64,000 bases of DNA from Paenirhizobium naphthalenivorans (GTDB taxonomy: Bacteria; Pseudomonadota; Alphaproteobacteria; Rhizobiales; Rhizobiaceae), in NCBI RefSeq assembly GCF_007992095.1, contig NZ_BJZP01000021.1, forward strand, positions 1 through 64,000. Direction: 5' to 3'. The notes under the pieces are model-generated. The model saw only the letters and a program-made list of their open reading frames with translations, did not search any database and was not told the DNA's origin. Below are positions 27,505 to 37,182 of the stretch, piece after piece. Within the stretch, counting starts at the first letter, position 1, and each line of letters opens with the position of its first letter. The position numbers were made by a program, and so were the translations under genes.

Positions 27505-28905
27505 ATGACCGCACATAACGACTATATCGTCGCAGATATCGGCCTCGCCGATTTCGGCCGCAAGGAAATTGCCATTGCCGAAACTGAAATGCCGGGACTG
27601 ATGTCCTGCCGCACAGAGTTCGGCCAGAGCCAGCCGCTGAAGGGCGCCCGCATCACCGGCTCGCTGCACATGACCATCCAGACTGCTGTTCTGATCGAGA
27701 CGCTGGTGGCTCTCGGCGCGGAAGTGCGCTGGGCCTCCTGCAATATCTTCTCGACCCAGGACCATGCGGCCGCAGCGATTGCCGCCGCTGGCATCCCGGT
27801 CTACGCCGTCAAGGGCGAAACGCTTGAAGAATACTGGACCTATACCGACCAGATCTTCCAATGGCGTGACGGCGGCGTCTCGAACATGATCCTCGATGAT
27901 GGTGGTGACGCCAGCATGTACATCCTGCTCGGCGCACGCGCCGAAGCCGGCGAGGACGTGCTTTCCAATCCAGGCTCGGAAGAGGAAGAGATTCTGTTCG
28001 CGCAGATCAAGAAGCGCCTCGCCGCTTCCCCTGGCTGGTTCACCAAGCAGCGCGATGCGATCCTCGGCGTGACCGAGGAAACCACCACGGGCGTTCACCG
28101 CCTTTACGAACTGAGCAAGAAGGGCCTCCTCCCCTTCCCGGCGATCAACGTCAATGACAGCGTGACCAAGTCGAAGTTCGACAATAAGTACGGCTGCAAG
28201 GAATCGCTGGTGGACGGCATTCGCCGCGGCACCGACGTGATGATGGCCGGCAAGGTCGCCGTCGTATGCGGCTATGGCGATGTCGGCAAGGGATCCGCTG
28301 CATCACTGCGCGGCGCAGGCGCCCGCGTCAAGGTCACCGAAGTCGACCCAATCTGCGCCCTGCAGGCTGCCATGGACGGCTTTGAAGTCGTCACGCTGGA
28401 AGACGTCGTCGCCTCCGCCGACATCTTCATCACCACCACCGGCAACAAGGACGTCATCCGCATCGAGCACATGCGCGAGATGAAGGACATGGCGATCGTC
28501 GGCAATATCGGGCACTTCGATAACGAGATCCAGGTCGCCGCTCTGCGCAATCTCAAGTGGACCAATGTCAAGCCACAGGTTGACATGATCGAGTTCCCCA
28601 AGGGCAACCGGATGATCCTTCTTTCGCAAGGTCGCCTGCTCAATCTCGGCAATGCGACCGGTCATCCGTCCTTTGTCATGTCGGCCTCCTTCACCAACCA
28701 GGTTCTGGCGCAGATCGAGCTCTTTACCAAGCCCGGCGAATACAAGAACGAGGTCTATGTCCTGCCGAAACACCTCGACGAAAAGGTCGCTCGGCTGCAT
28801 CTCGAAAAGCTCGGCGTGAAGCTGACCACACTTTCTGAAGAACAGGCCGCCTATATCGGTGTGACGCCGCAGGGCCCGTTCAAGGCGGACCACTACCGCT
28901 ATTGA
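27505..28905 (+). CDS. ahcY: Adenosylhomocysteinase
   Basis: A 466-residue S-adenosylhomocysteine hydrolase that splits SAH to adenosine and homocysteine, relieving product inhibition of methyltransferases. The NAD-binding loop is [16 protein letters not shown]; substrate-site stretches include [33 protein letters not shown] and the C-terminal KADHYRY that reaches the neighbouring subunit. It includes the roughly 40-residue insertion typical of many bacterial and plant enzymes. It has its own leader of about 175 bases and a strong terminator, so it is monocistronic. Confidence 0.97.
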   Translation: MTAHNDYIVADIGLADFGRKEIAIAETEMPGLMSCRTEFGQSQPLKGARITGSLHMTIQTAVLIETLVALGAEVRWASCNIFSTQDHAAAAIAAAGIPVYAVKGETLEEYWTYTDQIFQWRDGGVSNMILDDGGDASMYILLGARAEAGEDVLSNPGSEEEEILFAQIKKRLAASPGWFTKQRDAILGVTEETTTGVHRLYELSKKGLLPFPAINVNDSVTKSKFDNKYGCKESLVDGIRRGTDVMMAGKVAVVCGYGDVGKGSAASLRGAGARVKVTEVDPICALQAAMDGFEVVTLEDVVASADIFITTTGNKDVIRIEHMREMKDMAIVGNIGHFDNEIQVAALRNLKWTNVKPQVDMIEFPKGNRMILLSQGRLLNLGNATGHPSFVMSASFTNQVLAQIELFTKPGEYKNEVYVLPKHLDEKVARLHLEKLGVKLTTLSEEQAAYIGVTPQGPFKADHYRY

Positions 28906-28935
28906 TAATCCTCTGGATATCTACCAAATCTAGTG

Positions 28936-28970
28936 ACCGCAGCCTTGACAAAGGCTGCGGTTTCTTTTTT
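28936..28970 (+). terminator. Rho-independent terminator after ahcY
   Basis: ACCGCAGCCTT (28936-28946) pairs with AAGGCTGCGGT (28951-28961) around a GACA loop, an 11-bp perfect stem followed by TTCTTTTTT. It lies 30 bases past the ahcY stop. Confidence 0.95.
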
Positions 28971-29103
28971 GCCCCCGACCCTTCCCGCAGATTTCCTTAA
29001 GCAGTATTGTTTTAGCACTTGATTCGTGGCGCACCCATCAGGGCGTCGGCGAAATGGGATGTCTTGTCGACGATGCGGCACATAGGACGGAGACAGACCG
29101 AGG

Positions 29104-31713
29104 ATGTCGGTAAATAACAACGGCCCGTTCAATCGGAACAAAGCGGCGGGTGTCGATCCCAAAGCAGCGCGGCGGCGCGCCCGGGATTGCAACCAAGAAA
29201 ACGCCAGCGCGAACGAGGGAACTCGTTCGCGCGTGAGACCGGGTCTGCTGCCACGATTGTGGCGCGCCTGCATGGGCGGAACCATCCTGACCGGCTTTTT
29301 CTCTCCCAGTTTGGCGCAGACAGACGCGGTGATCCCGCCGAGTGAAAAGCTCTTCACATCGGTCGAAATGGTCGGATACGCACTTGTTCTCGGCATCCTC
29401 TCGGCGGCGATGCTCTCTGCCGGGTGGCTGATCCGCCAGCGCGGACGGCTCGAGGCCGAAGGTGCCGAAATGCGTTCAGCCCTCTCCGACGCGAAACAGC
29501 AGATCTCACGCTATCACGCGCTGATTGCCGAAAAAAACCGCCGGATTGTTATCTGGGATGGACAGAACGGCAAGCCGGAATTCCTCGGCCAATTGCCGGT
29601 CGAGACCGGAGCGCCGCAAACCGATGGGGAGTTCCTCGCCTTCGGACGCTGGCTGAAACCAGCCTCGGCGAGCGAATTGGAAAAAGCGATCGAGGCCTTG
29701 CGCTACGGGGCCGAGAGCTTCGACGTCATCATAGAGACCCATCGAGGCGAAGTGATCGAGGTCCAAGGCCGCCTTTCCGGCGGGCGGGCATTCGCCCGTT
29801 TCGTCGCCCTCAACAACCTGCGTGCCGAACTCGCCGAACTGAAGATCGAACGCAACCGCTTGAGGAATTCCATCGCAACGTTCGAATCACTGCTCGACGC
29901 CATCGAACAACCAGTCTGGCGCCGCGACGCGGAAGGACACCTGATCTGGGTCAACCATGCCTATAGTGAAGCGGTCGAGGCCAAGTCGCCTGATCAAGCC
30001 GTGCGCGAAAGCCGAGAGATCCTCACCAGCCTGACCCGGGAGAAGATCAAGGCAAGCGCGACGCCCGAATCGCCCTTCCATGACGTCGTCTCCACTGCCG
30101 TGCGCGGCAAGCGAAGCTTCTTCGATGTGGTCGACGTTCGCGAGCCTTCCGGTTCTTGCGGCATGGCAGTCGACGTCAGCGGCGAAGAAGAGCTTCGCGA
30201 GGAACTGGCCCGCACACTGAAGAGCCATGCCGAAACGCTTGAACACCTCGAGACCCCGGTCGCCATCTTCGACGGCGACCGACGCCTGCAATTCTTCAAT
30301 CAGCCGTTCCAGAAACTCTGGGACCTCGAACCGCTTTTCCTCGAGTCGCATCCAGACCATGGCGAGCTGCTGGACCGCCTACGTTCGGCCCGCAAGCTGC
30401 CGGAGCAGCTGAGCTGGAAGGCGTGGAAAGAAAACACGCTTTCGGTCTATCGCTCGCTCGAGACCCAGACTGAGCTCTGGCATCTGCCGAACGGTCAGAC
30501 ACTGCGGGTTATCGCCTCGGCCCATCCGCAGGGTGGCGCAACCTGCGTTTTCGAAAACGTCACGGCGCAATTCGACCTGGAAAGCCGCTACAATACGCTG
30601 CTCAGGGTTCGCGGCGAGACGATCGATCATCTGTCCGAAGGAGTCGCGGTATTTGGTCCGGACGGGCGTATAGAACTATCGAATCCAGCCTTTCGCGCGC
30701 TTTGGGGTATTCCGGAGGCTGACGCCAAGCATGGAACTCATATCAAGGCGATCGAAGCTGCCTGCGCCCCGTCCTATGAGGGAGCCGACGGCTGGAAGGC
30801 CTTTGCCAAGATCATAACCAGTTTCGAGGACGAGCGGCCGTCGAGCCAAGGCACGCTGGAGCTCTATTCCGGCCTGGTTCTCGATTATGCCGTGACGCCC
30901 CTGCCGAATGCACAGACCATGCTGACCTTCGTCAATATGACGGACAGCGTGCGAGCCGAGCGAGCACTCAAGGAAAAGAACGAAGCGCTGCGCAAGGCTG
31001 ACGAGTTGAAGAACGACTTCGTCCAGCACGTCTCTTATGAATTGCGCTCCCCGCTCACCAATATCATCGGCTTCACCGATCTCCTGAAGACCCCGGCGAT
31101 CGGACCGCTCAACGAACGCCAGGCGGAATATATCGACCATATTTCGACCTCGTCCTCAGTTCTTTTGACAATCGTCAATGATATTCTGGATCTGGCCACT
31201 GTAGATGCCGGCATCATGCGGCTCGACTATACGGAGATCGATCTCAACGACCTGCTTGACGACGTGTCGATGCAGATGACCGACCGACTGCAGGAAGGCA
31301 ATGTCTCCCTGGAGATCGCGGCTGTCGCCCAGCTCGGCCATATCGTCGCAGACCAGCAGCGGCTCAAGCAGATTCTGATCAAGCTGCTCACCAATGCCGT
31401 GAACTTCGCGCCGGAGGGATCGTCGATCGAGTTGAAGTGCTGGCGCGACGATGGTGATTTCGTCTTCACGGTCCACGACAACGGTTGCGGTATGTCGCAA
31501 GACATGCTGGCCACTGTGTTCAATCGTTTTTCGACCAATGCCAAGACCGGCAAGCGCAGTGGCGCAGGGCTCGGGCTTTCCATCGTCGAGAGCTTCGTCA
31601 ACCTGCACCAGGGCGAGGTTTCGATTGACAGCGAGCAGGGACGCGGCACCACCGTGACCTGCCGCATCCCTTCCGCCGTGCTCGAACCGCAAGCCATCGC
31701 CGCCGCCGGATGA
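29104..31713 (+). CDS. divL: DivL-like cell-cycle kinase homologue with Tyr at the phospho-acceptor site
   Basis: An 869-residue protein. A basic N-terminal tail is followed by a hydrophobic stretch (about 56-71) and a clear membrane helix (about 89-110), a coiled coil, and at least three PAS-like segments (about 265-370, 375-490, 505-620; IEQPVWRRDAEGHLIWVN, VAIFDGDRRLQFFN, VAVFGPDGRIELSN). In the DHp domain the H box reads HVSYELRSPL: Tyr645 stands where kinases have His. The ATPase boxes are intact (LLTNAVNFAP, DNGCGMS, GAGLGLSIVE). This is the hallmark of Caulobacter DivL, which relays the DivK state to CckA and so to CtrA. Control of CckA-CtrA here is inferred. Its stop overlaps the tsaE fusion start by four bases. 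Confidence 0.9.
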   Translation: MSVNNNGPFNRNKAAGVDPKAARRRARDCNQENASANEGTRSRVRPGLLPRLWRACMGGTILTGFFSPSLAQTDAVIPPSEKLFTSVEMVGYALVLGILSAAMLSAGWLIRQRGRLEAEGAEMRSALSDAKQQISRYHALIAEKNRRIVIWDGQNGKPEFLGQLPVETGAPQTDGEFLAFGRWLKPASASELEKAIEALRYGAESFDVIIETHRGEVIEVQGRLSGGRAFARFVALNNLRAELAELKIERNRLRNSIATFESLLDAIEQPVWRRDAEGHLIWVNHAYSEAVEAKSPDQAVRESREILTSLTREKIKASATPESPFHDVVSTAVRGKRSFFDVVDVREPSGSCGMAVDVSGEEELREELARTLKSHAETLEHLETPVAIFDGDRRLQFFNQPFQKLWDLEPLFLESHPDHGELLDRLRSARKLPEQLSWKAWKENTLSVYRSLETQTELWHLPNGQTLRVIASAHPQGGATCVFENVTAQFDLESRYNTLLRVRGETIDHLSEGVAVFGPDGRIELSNPAFRALWGIPEADAKHGTHIKAIEAACAPSYEGADGWKAFAKIITSFEDERPSSQGTLELYSGLVLDYAVTPLPNAQTMLTFVNMTDSVRAERALKEKNEALRKADELKNDFVQHVSYELRSPLTNIIGFTDLLKTPAIGPLNERQAEYIDHISTSSSVLLTIVNDILDLATVDAGIMRLDYTEIDLNDLLDDVSMQMTDRLQEGNVSLEIAAVAQLGHIVADQQRLKQILIKLLTNAVNFAPEGSSIELKCWRDDGDFVFTVHDNGCGMSQDMLATVFNRFSTNAKTGKRSGAGLGLSIVESFVNLHQGEVSIDSEQGRGTTVTCRIPSAVLEPQAIAAAG

Positions 31714-33245
31714 CCGACACGCGATCGAGCCTTTCGCTGCGCCTCGCCGACGAAACCGAGACCGACCGCCTCGGTGAGGAATTGGCCCTAGTGGTGAAGC
31801 CCGGCGACTGCCTGGCGCTCTGGGGAGATCTCGGCGCCGGCAAGTCGACATTGTCGCGCGCCTTGCTGCGGGCCATGGCGGATGATGACTATCTCGAAGT
31901 GCCGAGCCCGACCTTCACGCTGGTCCAGAACTACGATCTGCGATTGGCTGTCGCGCATTTCGACCTTTACCGTCTCACGGACCCCGAAGAGCTTGAGGAG
32001 ATAGGCTTTTCCGACGCCCTTGACAGCGGCGTCTGCCTTGTCGAATGGCCGGACAAGGCGGGAACGGCTTTGCCCGGGTCACGGATCGACATCGCTTTCG
32101 GCTTCGAACCAGGTGGCGGACGCCAAATCACCATCACGGCGCCAGCGCTCAAGATCGCCCGCATTGAGCGCGTCTTCCTCATCCGGCGCTTTCTCGACGC
32201 GCATGGCTATGCGGGCGCTCGCCGGCGGCACCTGACCGGTGATGCCTCCACCCGTGCCTATGAGTACATTTATCCGGCCGACGCCGGCACAAGACGTATC
32301 CTCATGGATGCGCCGCGCCAGCCAGACGGCCCGCCAATCCGCAACGGCAAGCCCTATTCGCAGATCGCCCATCTGGCCGAAGACGTCTACCCCTTTGTCG
32401 CTATCGATACGGCCCTGCGCGACCGGGGATTTGCCGCTCCGGAAATCTATGAAAGCGATTGCGAAGCCGGTCTGCTGCTGATCGAGGATTTAGGCCAAGA
32501 GACTGTTCTTGACGAGGACGGCAAGCCGATCGCCGAGCGCTACCGGGCCAGTGTCGAATGCCTCGCGGCACTGCACGCGACGCGCTTCGACCGCGACATT
32601 CCGCTGCCGACCGGCGGCATGCACCATGTGCCGGACTACGACCGTACGGTGATGAAGATGGAAGCCGAGCTTCTGATCGACTGGCACCTGCCGTGGAAGC
32701 GAAACGGGGCGCCGGCATCGGACGAAGAGCGCGCGGAATATGGAGCAATCTGGGACAGACTGATTGACCAACTTGCCGATACCGAGAAGAACCTGGTCCT
32801 GCGCGACTTCCATTCGCCGAACATTATCTGGCGCGGCGCCGAGCTGGGCGTTCAGCGTATCGGCCTGATCGATTTCCAGGATGCGATGATCGGGCCGTCT
32901 GCCTATGATCTCGTGTCGATCGTTCAGGACGCCCGCGTCACGGTCGAAAGACCGCTCGTTGACCAATTGATGGCCGACTATCTTTCGCTTCGCCGTGCCG
33001 AGCCGGACTTCGATGAGCAGTCCTTCCTCAAGGCATGGGCGATCATGTCGGCCCAGCGCGCCTGCAAACTGAACGGACTTTGGGTCCGGCTGATGAAGCG
33101 CGATCATAAGCCCGGCTACATGAAGCATATGCCACGCACGCTTTGGCATCTTTCCGTCGCCTTTGAGCACGAAGCGCTTGCCCCCTTGCGCGACTGGTGC
33201 GCACGGGTTGGAATCGGCCCAACCGAATCACTGGCGCAGGCATAA
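31710..33245 (+). CDS. tsaE: Fusion of TsaE (t6A ATPase) and AmgK-like aminoglycoside-phosphotransferase-fold kinase
   Basis: A 511-residue bifunctional protein. Residues about 1-155 are TsaE, the ATPase of the tRNA t6A37 threonylcarbamoylation complex: P-loop GDLGAGKST (39-47), VPSPTFTLVQNY and the HFDLYRL stretch. Residues about 170-511 are an APH-fold kinase with catalytic loop RDFHSPN (365-371) and metal-binding DFQD (from Asp388), matching AmgK, the anomeric MurNAc/GlcNAc kinase of cell-wall recycling. The next gene encodes a MurU-like nucleotidyltransferase, which supports that role. The fusion is a recurrent alphaproteobacterial arrangement, not an assembly artefact: the frame is continuous and codon use is uniform. 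Confidence 0.92.
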   Translation: MTDTRSSLSLRLADETETDRLGEELALVVKPGDCLALWGDLGAGKSTLSRALLRAMADDDYLEVPSPTFTLVQNYDLRLAVAHFDLYRLTDPEELEEIGFSDALDSGVCLVEWPDKAGTALPGSRIDIAFGFEPGGGRQITITAPALKIARIERVFLIRRFLDAHGYAGARRRHLTGDASTRAYEYIYPADAGTRRILMDAPRQPDGPPIRNGKPYSQIAHLAEDVYPFVAIDTALRDRGFAAPEIYESDCEAGLLLIEDLGQETVLDEDGKPIAERYRASVECLAALHATRFDRDIPLPTGGMHHVPDYDRTVMKMEAELLIDWHLPWKRNGAPASDEERAEYGAIWDRLIDQLADTEKNLVLRDFHSPNIIWRGAELGVQRIGLIDFQDAMIGPSAYDLVSIVQDARVTVERPLVDQLMADYLSLRRAEPDFDEQSFLKAWAIMSAQRACKLNGLWVRLMKRDHKPGYMKHMPRTLWHLSVAFEHEALAPLRDWCARVGIGPTESLAQA

Positions 33246-33988
33246 TGAAAATCACCCATGCAATGGTGCTCGCAGCCGGGCTCGGGACTCGGATGCGACC
33301 GATCACCAATACCATGCCGAAGCCGCTGGTTGCGATCGCCGGAAGACCGATGATCGACTACGTGCTCGATATCCTCGTTGCGGCTGGCGTCGAGCAGGTG
33401 GTGATCAATGTCCATCACTTCGCCGAACAGATGGAAGCCCATCTTGCGGGATATCATGGTCTGAACATCCTCATTTCTGATGAGCGCGAGGCGCTGATGA
33501 ATTCCGGTGGCGGACTGGTCAAGGGGCTGAAGCTGCTCGACCGTTCGCCGGCCTTCGTGATGAATGCCGACCTGTTCTGGATCGGCGACGAAAGCGCGGA
33601 CAAATCCAATCTATCGCTTCTGGCCGATTTCTTCGACCCGGCGCGGATGGACATGGCGCTGCTCTGCGTGCCGCTCGAGCGGACCACAGGGCATAACGGT
33701 AAGAAAGACTTCTCGCTTGGTGCCGACGGCAGGCTCAAACGCTATACGGAGGGCGATCCCGCTCCGGTCGTCTACGCGGGTGCCATCGCGCTCTTGCCGG
33801 AACTCTTTGACGACGCGCCGCAGGATGCCTTCAACCTGAACATCTATTTCGACCGGGCCATCGCCCGCAGCCGGCTCTATAGCGTCGAGATGGCTGGTCA
33901 ATGGCTGACCGTTGGCACACCGGAGGCGATCAGCGAGGCGGAAGAAACGATCAGACGCTTCCCGCCCGCTGACAGCGATGGAGCCTGA
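33245..33988 (+). CDS. murU: MurU-like nucleotidyltransferase
   Basis: A 247-residue NTP-transferase. It begins at ATG 33245, overlapping the previous stop (TAATG). The nucleotide-binding motif is LAAGLGTRMRPITN, with MPKPLV next, then NADLFWIGD for the metal-binding aspartate. Homologues (MurU) turn MurNAc-1-phosphate into UDP-MurNAc in the AmgK-MurU peptidoglycan-recycling bypass that evades fosfomycin. Its placement after the AmgK-like domain supports this; a glucose- or mannose-1-phosphate nucleotidyltransferase activity cannot be excluded from sequence alone. Confidence 0.85.
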   Translation: MKITHAMVLAAGLGTRMRPITNTMPKPLVAIAGRPMIDYVLDILVAAGVEQVVINVHHFAEQMEAHLAGYHGLNILISDEREALMNSGGGLVKGLKLLDRSPAFVMNADLFWIGDESADKSNLSLLADFFDPARMDMALLCVPLERTTGHNGKKDFSLGADGRLKRYTEGDPAPVVYAGAIALLPELFDDAPQDAFNLNIYFDRAIARSRLYSVEMAGQWLTVGTPEAISEAEETIRRFPPADSDGA

Positions 33989-33990
33989 GG

Positions 33991-36900
33991 ATGGCTCGGA
34001 CCCACCAACCGCGTGTCCTGACGATACCGGCGGGGCTCCCCTTCCTGAAGATCCTGGCGGCGCGGCTCCTCGACGGCACCCTGTCGCCCAGCTACTGCTA
34101 CGATCCCGCCGATCCCCTATCGCTCGCCAAAGTCACGATCCTCGTACCCACGCGGCGCGCGGCGCGCGTTCTGCGTTCGGAATTCGTCGATCTGCTCGGT
34201 GGTCGCTCGGCCATCCTGCCGGTCATCCGGCCACTCGGCGAGACGGAAGAGGACAACGGCTTCTTCGAGGCCGATCAGCCCGCCCTCATCGATCTAGCCC
34301 CACCGGTCAGCGGCACCGTCATGCTGCTAGAACTGGCACGGCTGATCCTTGCCTGGCGCAACCAGCTCCCGGCGATCGTGCGCAGCATCCATGCCGATAC
34401 GCCGCTCGTCGCCCCGGCAAGTCCGGCGGACGCCGTGTGGCTGGCGCGCGCGCTGTCCGAATTGATCGACGCGGTAGAGACCGAGGGCTGTGATTGGGCC
34501 GATCTCGTCAAGCTGGATGCGCGCGACTTTGCGTCCTGGTGGCAGCTGACTGTCGAGTTCCTGAAAATCGCCACCGCCTTCTGGCCCGCGCGTCTGGAAG
34601 AGTTGATGCGCTCATCGCCGGCCCGTCACCGCGACGCGGGATTAAGAGCTGAGGCCCAGCGCCTTACCGGGGTCGAACATGGCCACCCGGTGATCGTCGC
34701 GGGCTCGACTGGTTCGATCCCGGCCGCCGCCGACCTGATCGCCGCCATTGCCGAACACCCGCAGGGCGTCATCGTCCTGCCAGGTCTTGACATGACCATG
34801 CCGCCGGAGGACTGGCTGAAGGTCGGTCTCGAGCAGGAAGCCGGCCACTCAGCCGAACCGGCCAGTCGCGGCCATCCGCAATACGGTCTCTACCGGCTGC
34901 TGCAGCGACTACAGGTTGACCGCTCGGACGTCGAGACCCTTGGCATCGCCAACAATGCGCTCGCCGATCGCGCCGAGATACTGTCGCGTGCGCTCGCGCC
35001 TGCCGGCGCGACCGACGGCTGGCAAGCATGGCGAGCGGGTTTTGGCGATACACGGCTTCAGACCGCCCTTGCTGATATGGCGCTGATCGAGGCGGCAAAC
35101 GAGCGGGAGGAGGCGACTGCGATCGCCATTGCCCTGCGTCTCGGGCTCGAACGTCCGGGTGCCGACGGCAACGAAAGCCGTGTGGCGCTGATCACCCCCG
35201 ACCGCGCCCTTGCCCGCCGGGTAACCGCCGAGCTTGCCCGCTTCGGCATCGTCGCCGACGATTCGGCCGGCACGCCCTTCAGCGCCACACAGCAAGGCAT
35301 CCTCACCCAGCTCCTGCTTGAGGCCACGCTGCGTCCCGGAGACCCAATCCCGCTCGTATCAGTCTTGAAGCATCCGCTGGTGCGCTTCGGTATGAGTGCC
35401 CAAAGCTATCGCCAGGCTGCGGACGCGCTGGAGATGATCGCCCTTCGCGGCGGCATTCAGGCGGTCGATCTCAGTACTCTGCCCGCCCTATTCGAGCAGC
35501 GGTTGGCGGAGCATCTCGCCGACCGCCATGCACCACGGTGGCGGCTTTCGCTGGCGCCGGAATCCCTTGAAAGGGCACGCGATCTCGCCGCACGGATTGC
35601 CAATTCCGTCGAGCCGCTGGTTTCCGCACTCGTGCGCATCGACGATGACCGCGTTCTCACCGACAAGCTGCCACTCGGCCAGTGGGCGGAGCACACTGGC
35701 CGAGTGCTGGAAATGGTCTGCGCAGACGAACACGGCGATCTGTCGGCTCTCTGGTCCGATGAGGCCGGCGAAACGCTCGCAAACCAGCTCGGCGAGATCA
35801 TGTCGACCGATGGCGAGATCGTGGCTGACGGACCACAATGGATCGACATCTTCTCGGCCCTGACGGCGAGTTCAGCGGTCAAGCCACGTGCCATGCGCCA
35901 TCCCCGCGTTTTCGTCTTCGGCACACTCGAAGCGCGGCTGCAAGACGTCGACATGCTGGTGATCGGTGGGCTGAATGAAGGCTCATGGCCGGGACAGACA
36001 ACCAACAACCCCTTCCTGTCGCGCACGATGAAGGCGGAGATCGGGCTCGAGCCGCCCGAGCGGCGGATCGGCCAGTTGGCGCATGACTTCGAGATGGCGA
36101 GTGGCACCCGCCATCTCGTTTATTCCCGCGCCTTGCGTCAAGGGTCGGCGCCAACGGTCGCGTCCCGCTGGTTGCAGCGGCTGGTGGCGCTCTGCGGCAG
36201 CGAGTTCGAGCGTCAGCTGAAGTCACGCGGTGATCTCTATCGGCACTATGCGGCCCTTCTGGATCGCGCCGAGAGTCAGGCTCCGGCCCAGCGCCCTGCC
36301 CCGAAGCCTCCAGCCGAGCTTCAGCCGACTCAGTTCTCCTTTAGCGAGGTCGGCCGGTTTCGGCGCGATCCCTACGCGCTCTATGCCCGACGTATCCTGC
36401 GTCTCGATCCAGTCGACGGCTTCAACGAGGATCCGGGTGCGGCCGAGCGCGGCACGCTCTACCACAAGATCGTCGAGCGCTTCGTCAGCGAGGCCCATGA
36501 CCCGGCAGGCCCAGAGGCGCCAGCCGTCATGCGACAGATCGTTGACGAACTGTTTGATGCCGAAGGACTGCCGATCCATATCGACATCGTATGGCGCCAG
36601 CGTTTTGCCAGCGTCGGCCGAGCCTTCATCGAGTGGGAACGCAAGCGTCGACCCGAGATCCGCAAGACCTTCACCGAGGCGCGCGGCCGAATCGAGCTGG
36701 CGAACGGCATCACCCTTAGCGGTGTGGCTGACCGGATCGACCTGAAGGGTGCCAATCATGCCGACATTATCGATTACAAGACCGGCCTCAGCCCCAGCCA
36801 GGCGCAGGCCCGCAGCCTGCTTGATCCGCAGCTTTCGCTTGAGGCCGCTGCCCTCATGGCCGGCGCTTTCCGGGATGCCGGCCGGCTGACGCCTGAAAAT

Positions 36901-37182
36901 CTTCTCTATGTGCGCCTCAAGCCTGCCGACAGCCTGATTGTCGATCCGGTGAACAATGAACTCACCGGTCGCGGCGACAACAAGAAATCGGCAGTGGACC
37001 TCGCCGAGCAGTCTGTCGAGGAGCTGGCGAGATTCGTCGAAGCCCTGAGGAGTGGCGAGCGCGGCTATGTCTCGCGCCTGATTCCGGCCCAGCAAAATGA
37101 TTTCGGTGGCGAATACGACCATCTGGCCCGCGTGGCGGAATGGTCGACTGCCGACAGCGAGGAACCCGCCAATGACGACTGA
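33991..37182 (+). CDS. addB: Double-strand break repair protein AddB
   Basis: A 1063-residue alphaproteobacterial AddB, partner of AddA in the helicase-nuclease that resects double-strand breaks for RecA loading. The N-terminal helicase-like region is divergent (VTILVPTRRAARVLRSEF rather than a canonical Walker A). The C-terminal RecB-type nuclease domain is clear: FSFSEVGRFRRDPYALYARRIL near residue 787 and the catalytic IIDYKTGLSPSQAQA near residue 926. The gene starts two bases after murU and overlaps addA by 11 bases. Confidence 0.95.
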   Translation: MARTHQPRVLTIPAGLPFLKILAARLLDGTLSPSYCYDPADPLSLAKVTILVPTRRAARVLRSEFVDLLGGRSAILPVIRPLGETEEDNGFFEADQPALIDLAPPVSGTVMLLELARLILAWRNQLPAIVRSIHADTPLVAPASPADAVWLARALSELIDAVETEGCDWADLVKLDARDFASWWQLTVEFLKIATAFWPARLEELMRSSPARHRDAGLRAEAQRLTGVEHGHPVIVAGSTGSIPAAADLIAAIAEHPQGVIVLPGLDMTMPPEDWLKVGLEQEAGHSAEPASRGHPQYGLYRLLQRLQVDRSDVETLGIANNALADRAEILSRALAPAGATDGWQAWRAGFGDTRLQTALADMALIEAANEREEATAIAIALRLGLERPGADGNESRVALITPDRALARRVTAELARFGIVADDSAGTPFSATQQGILTQLLLEATLRPGDPIPLVSVLKHPLVRFGMSAQSYRQAADALEMIALRGGIQAVDLSTLPALFEQRLAEHLADRHAPRWRLSLAPESLERARDLAARIANSVEPLVSALVRIDDDRVLTDKLPLGQWAEHTGRVLEMVCADEHGDLSALWSDEAGETLANQLGEIMSTDGEIVADGPQWIDIFSALTASSAVKPRAMRHPRVFVFGTLEARLQDVDMLVIGGLNEGSWPGQTTNNPFLSRTMKAEIGLEPPERRIGQLAHDFEMASGTRHLVYSRALRQGSAPTVASRWLQRLVALCGSEFERQLKSRGDLYRHYAALLDRAESQAPAQRPAPKPPAELQPTQFSFSEVGRFRRDPYALYARRILRLDPVDGFNEDPGAAERGTLYHKIVERFVSEAHDPAGPEAPAVMRQIVDELFDAEGLPIHIDIVWRQRFASVGRAFIEWERKRRPEIRKTFTEARGRIELANGITLSGVADRIDLKGANHADIIDYKTGLSPSQAQARSLLDPQLSLEAAALMAGAFRDAGRLTPENLLYVRLKPADSLIVDPVNNELTGRGDNKKSAVDLAEQSVEELARFVEALRSGERGYVSRLIPAQQNDFGGEYDHLARVAEWSTADSEEPANDD

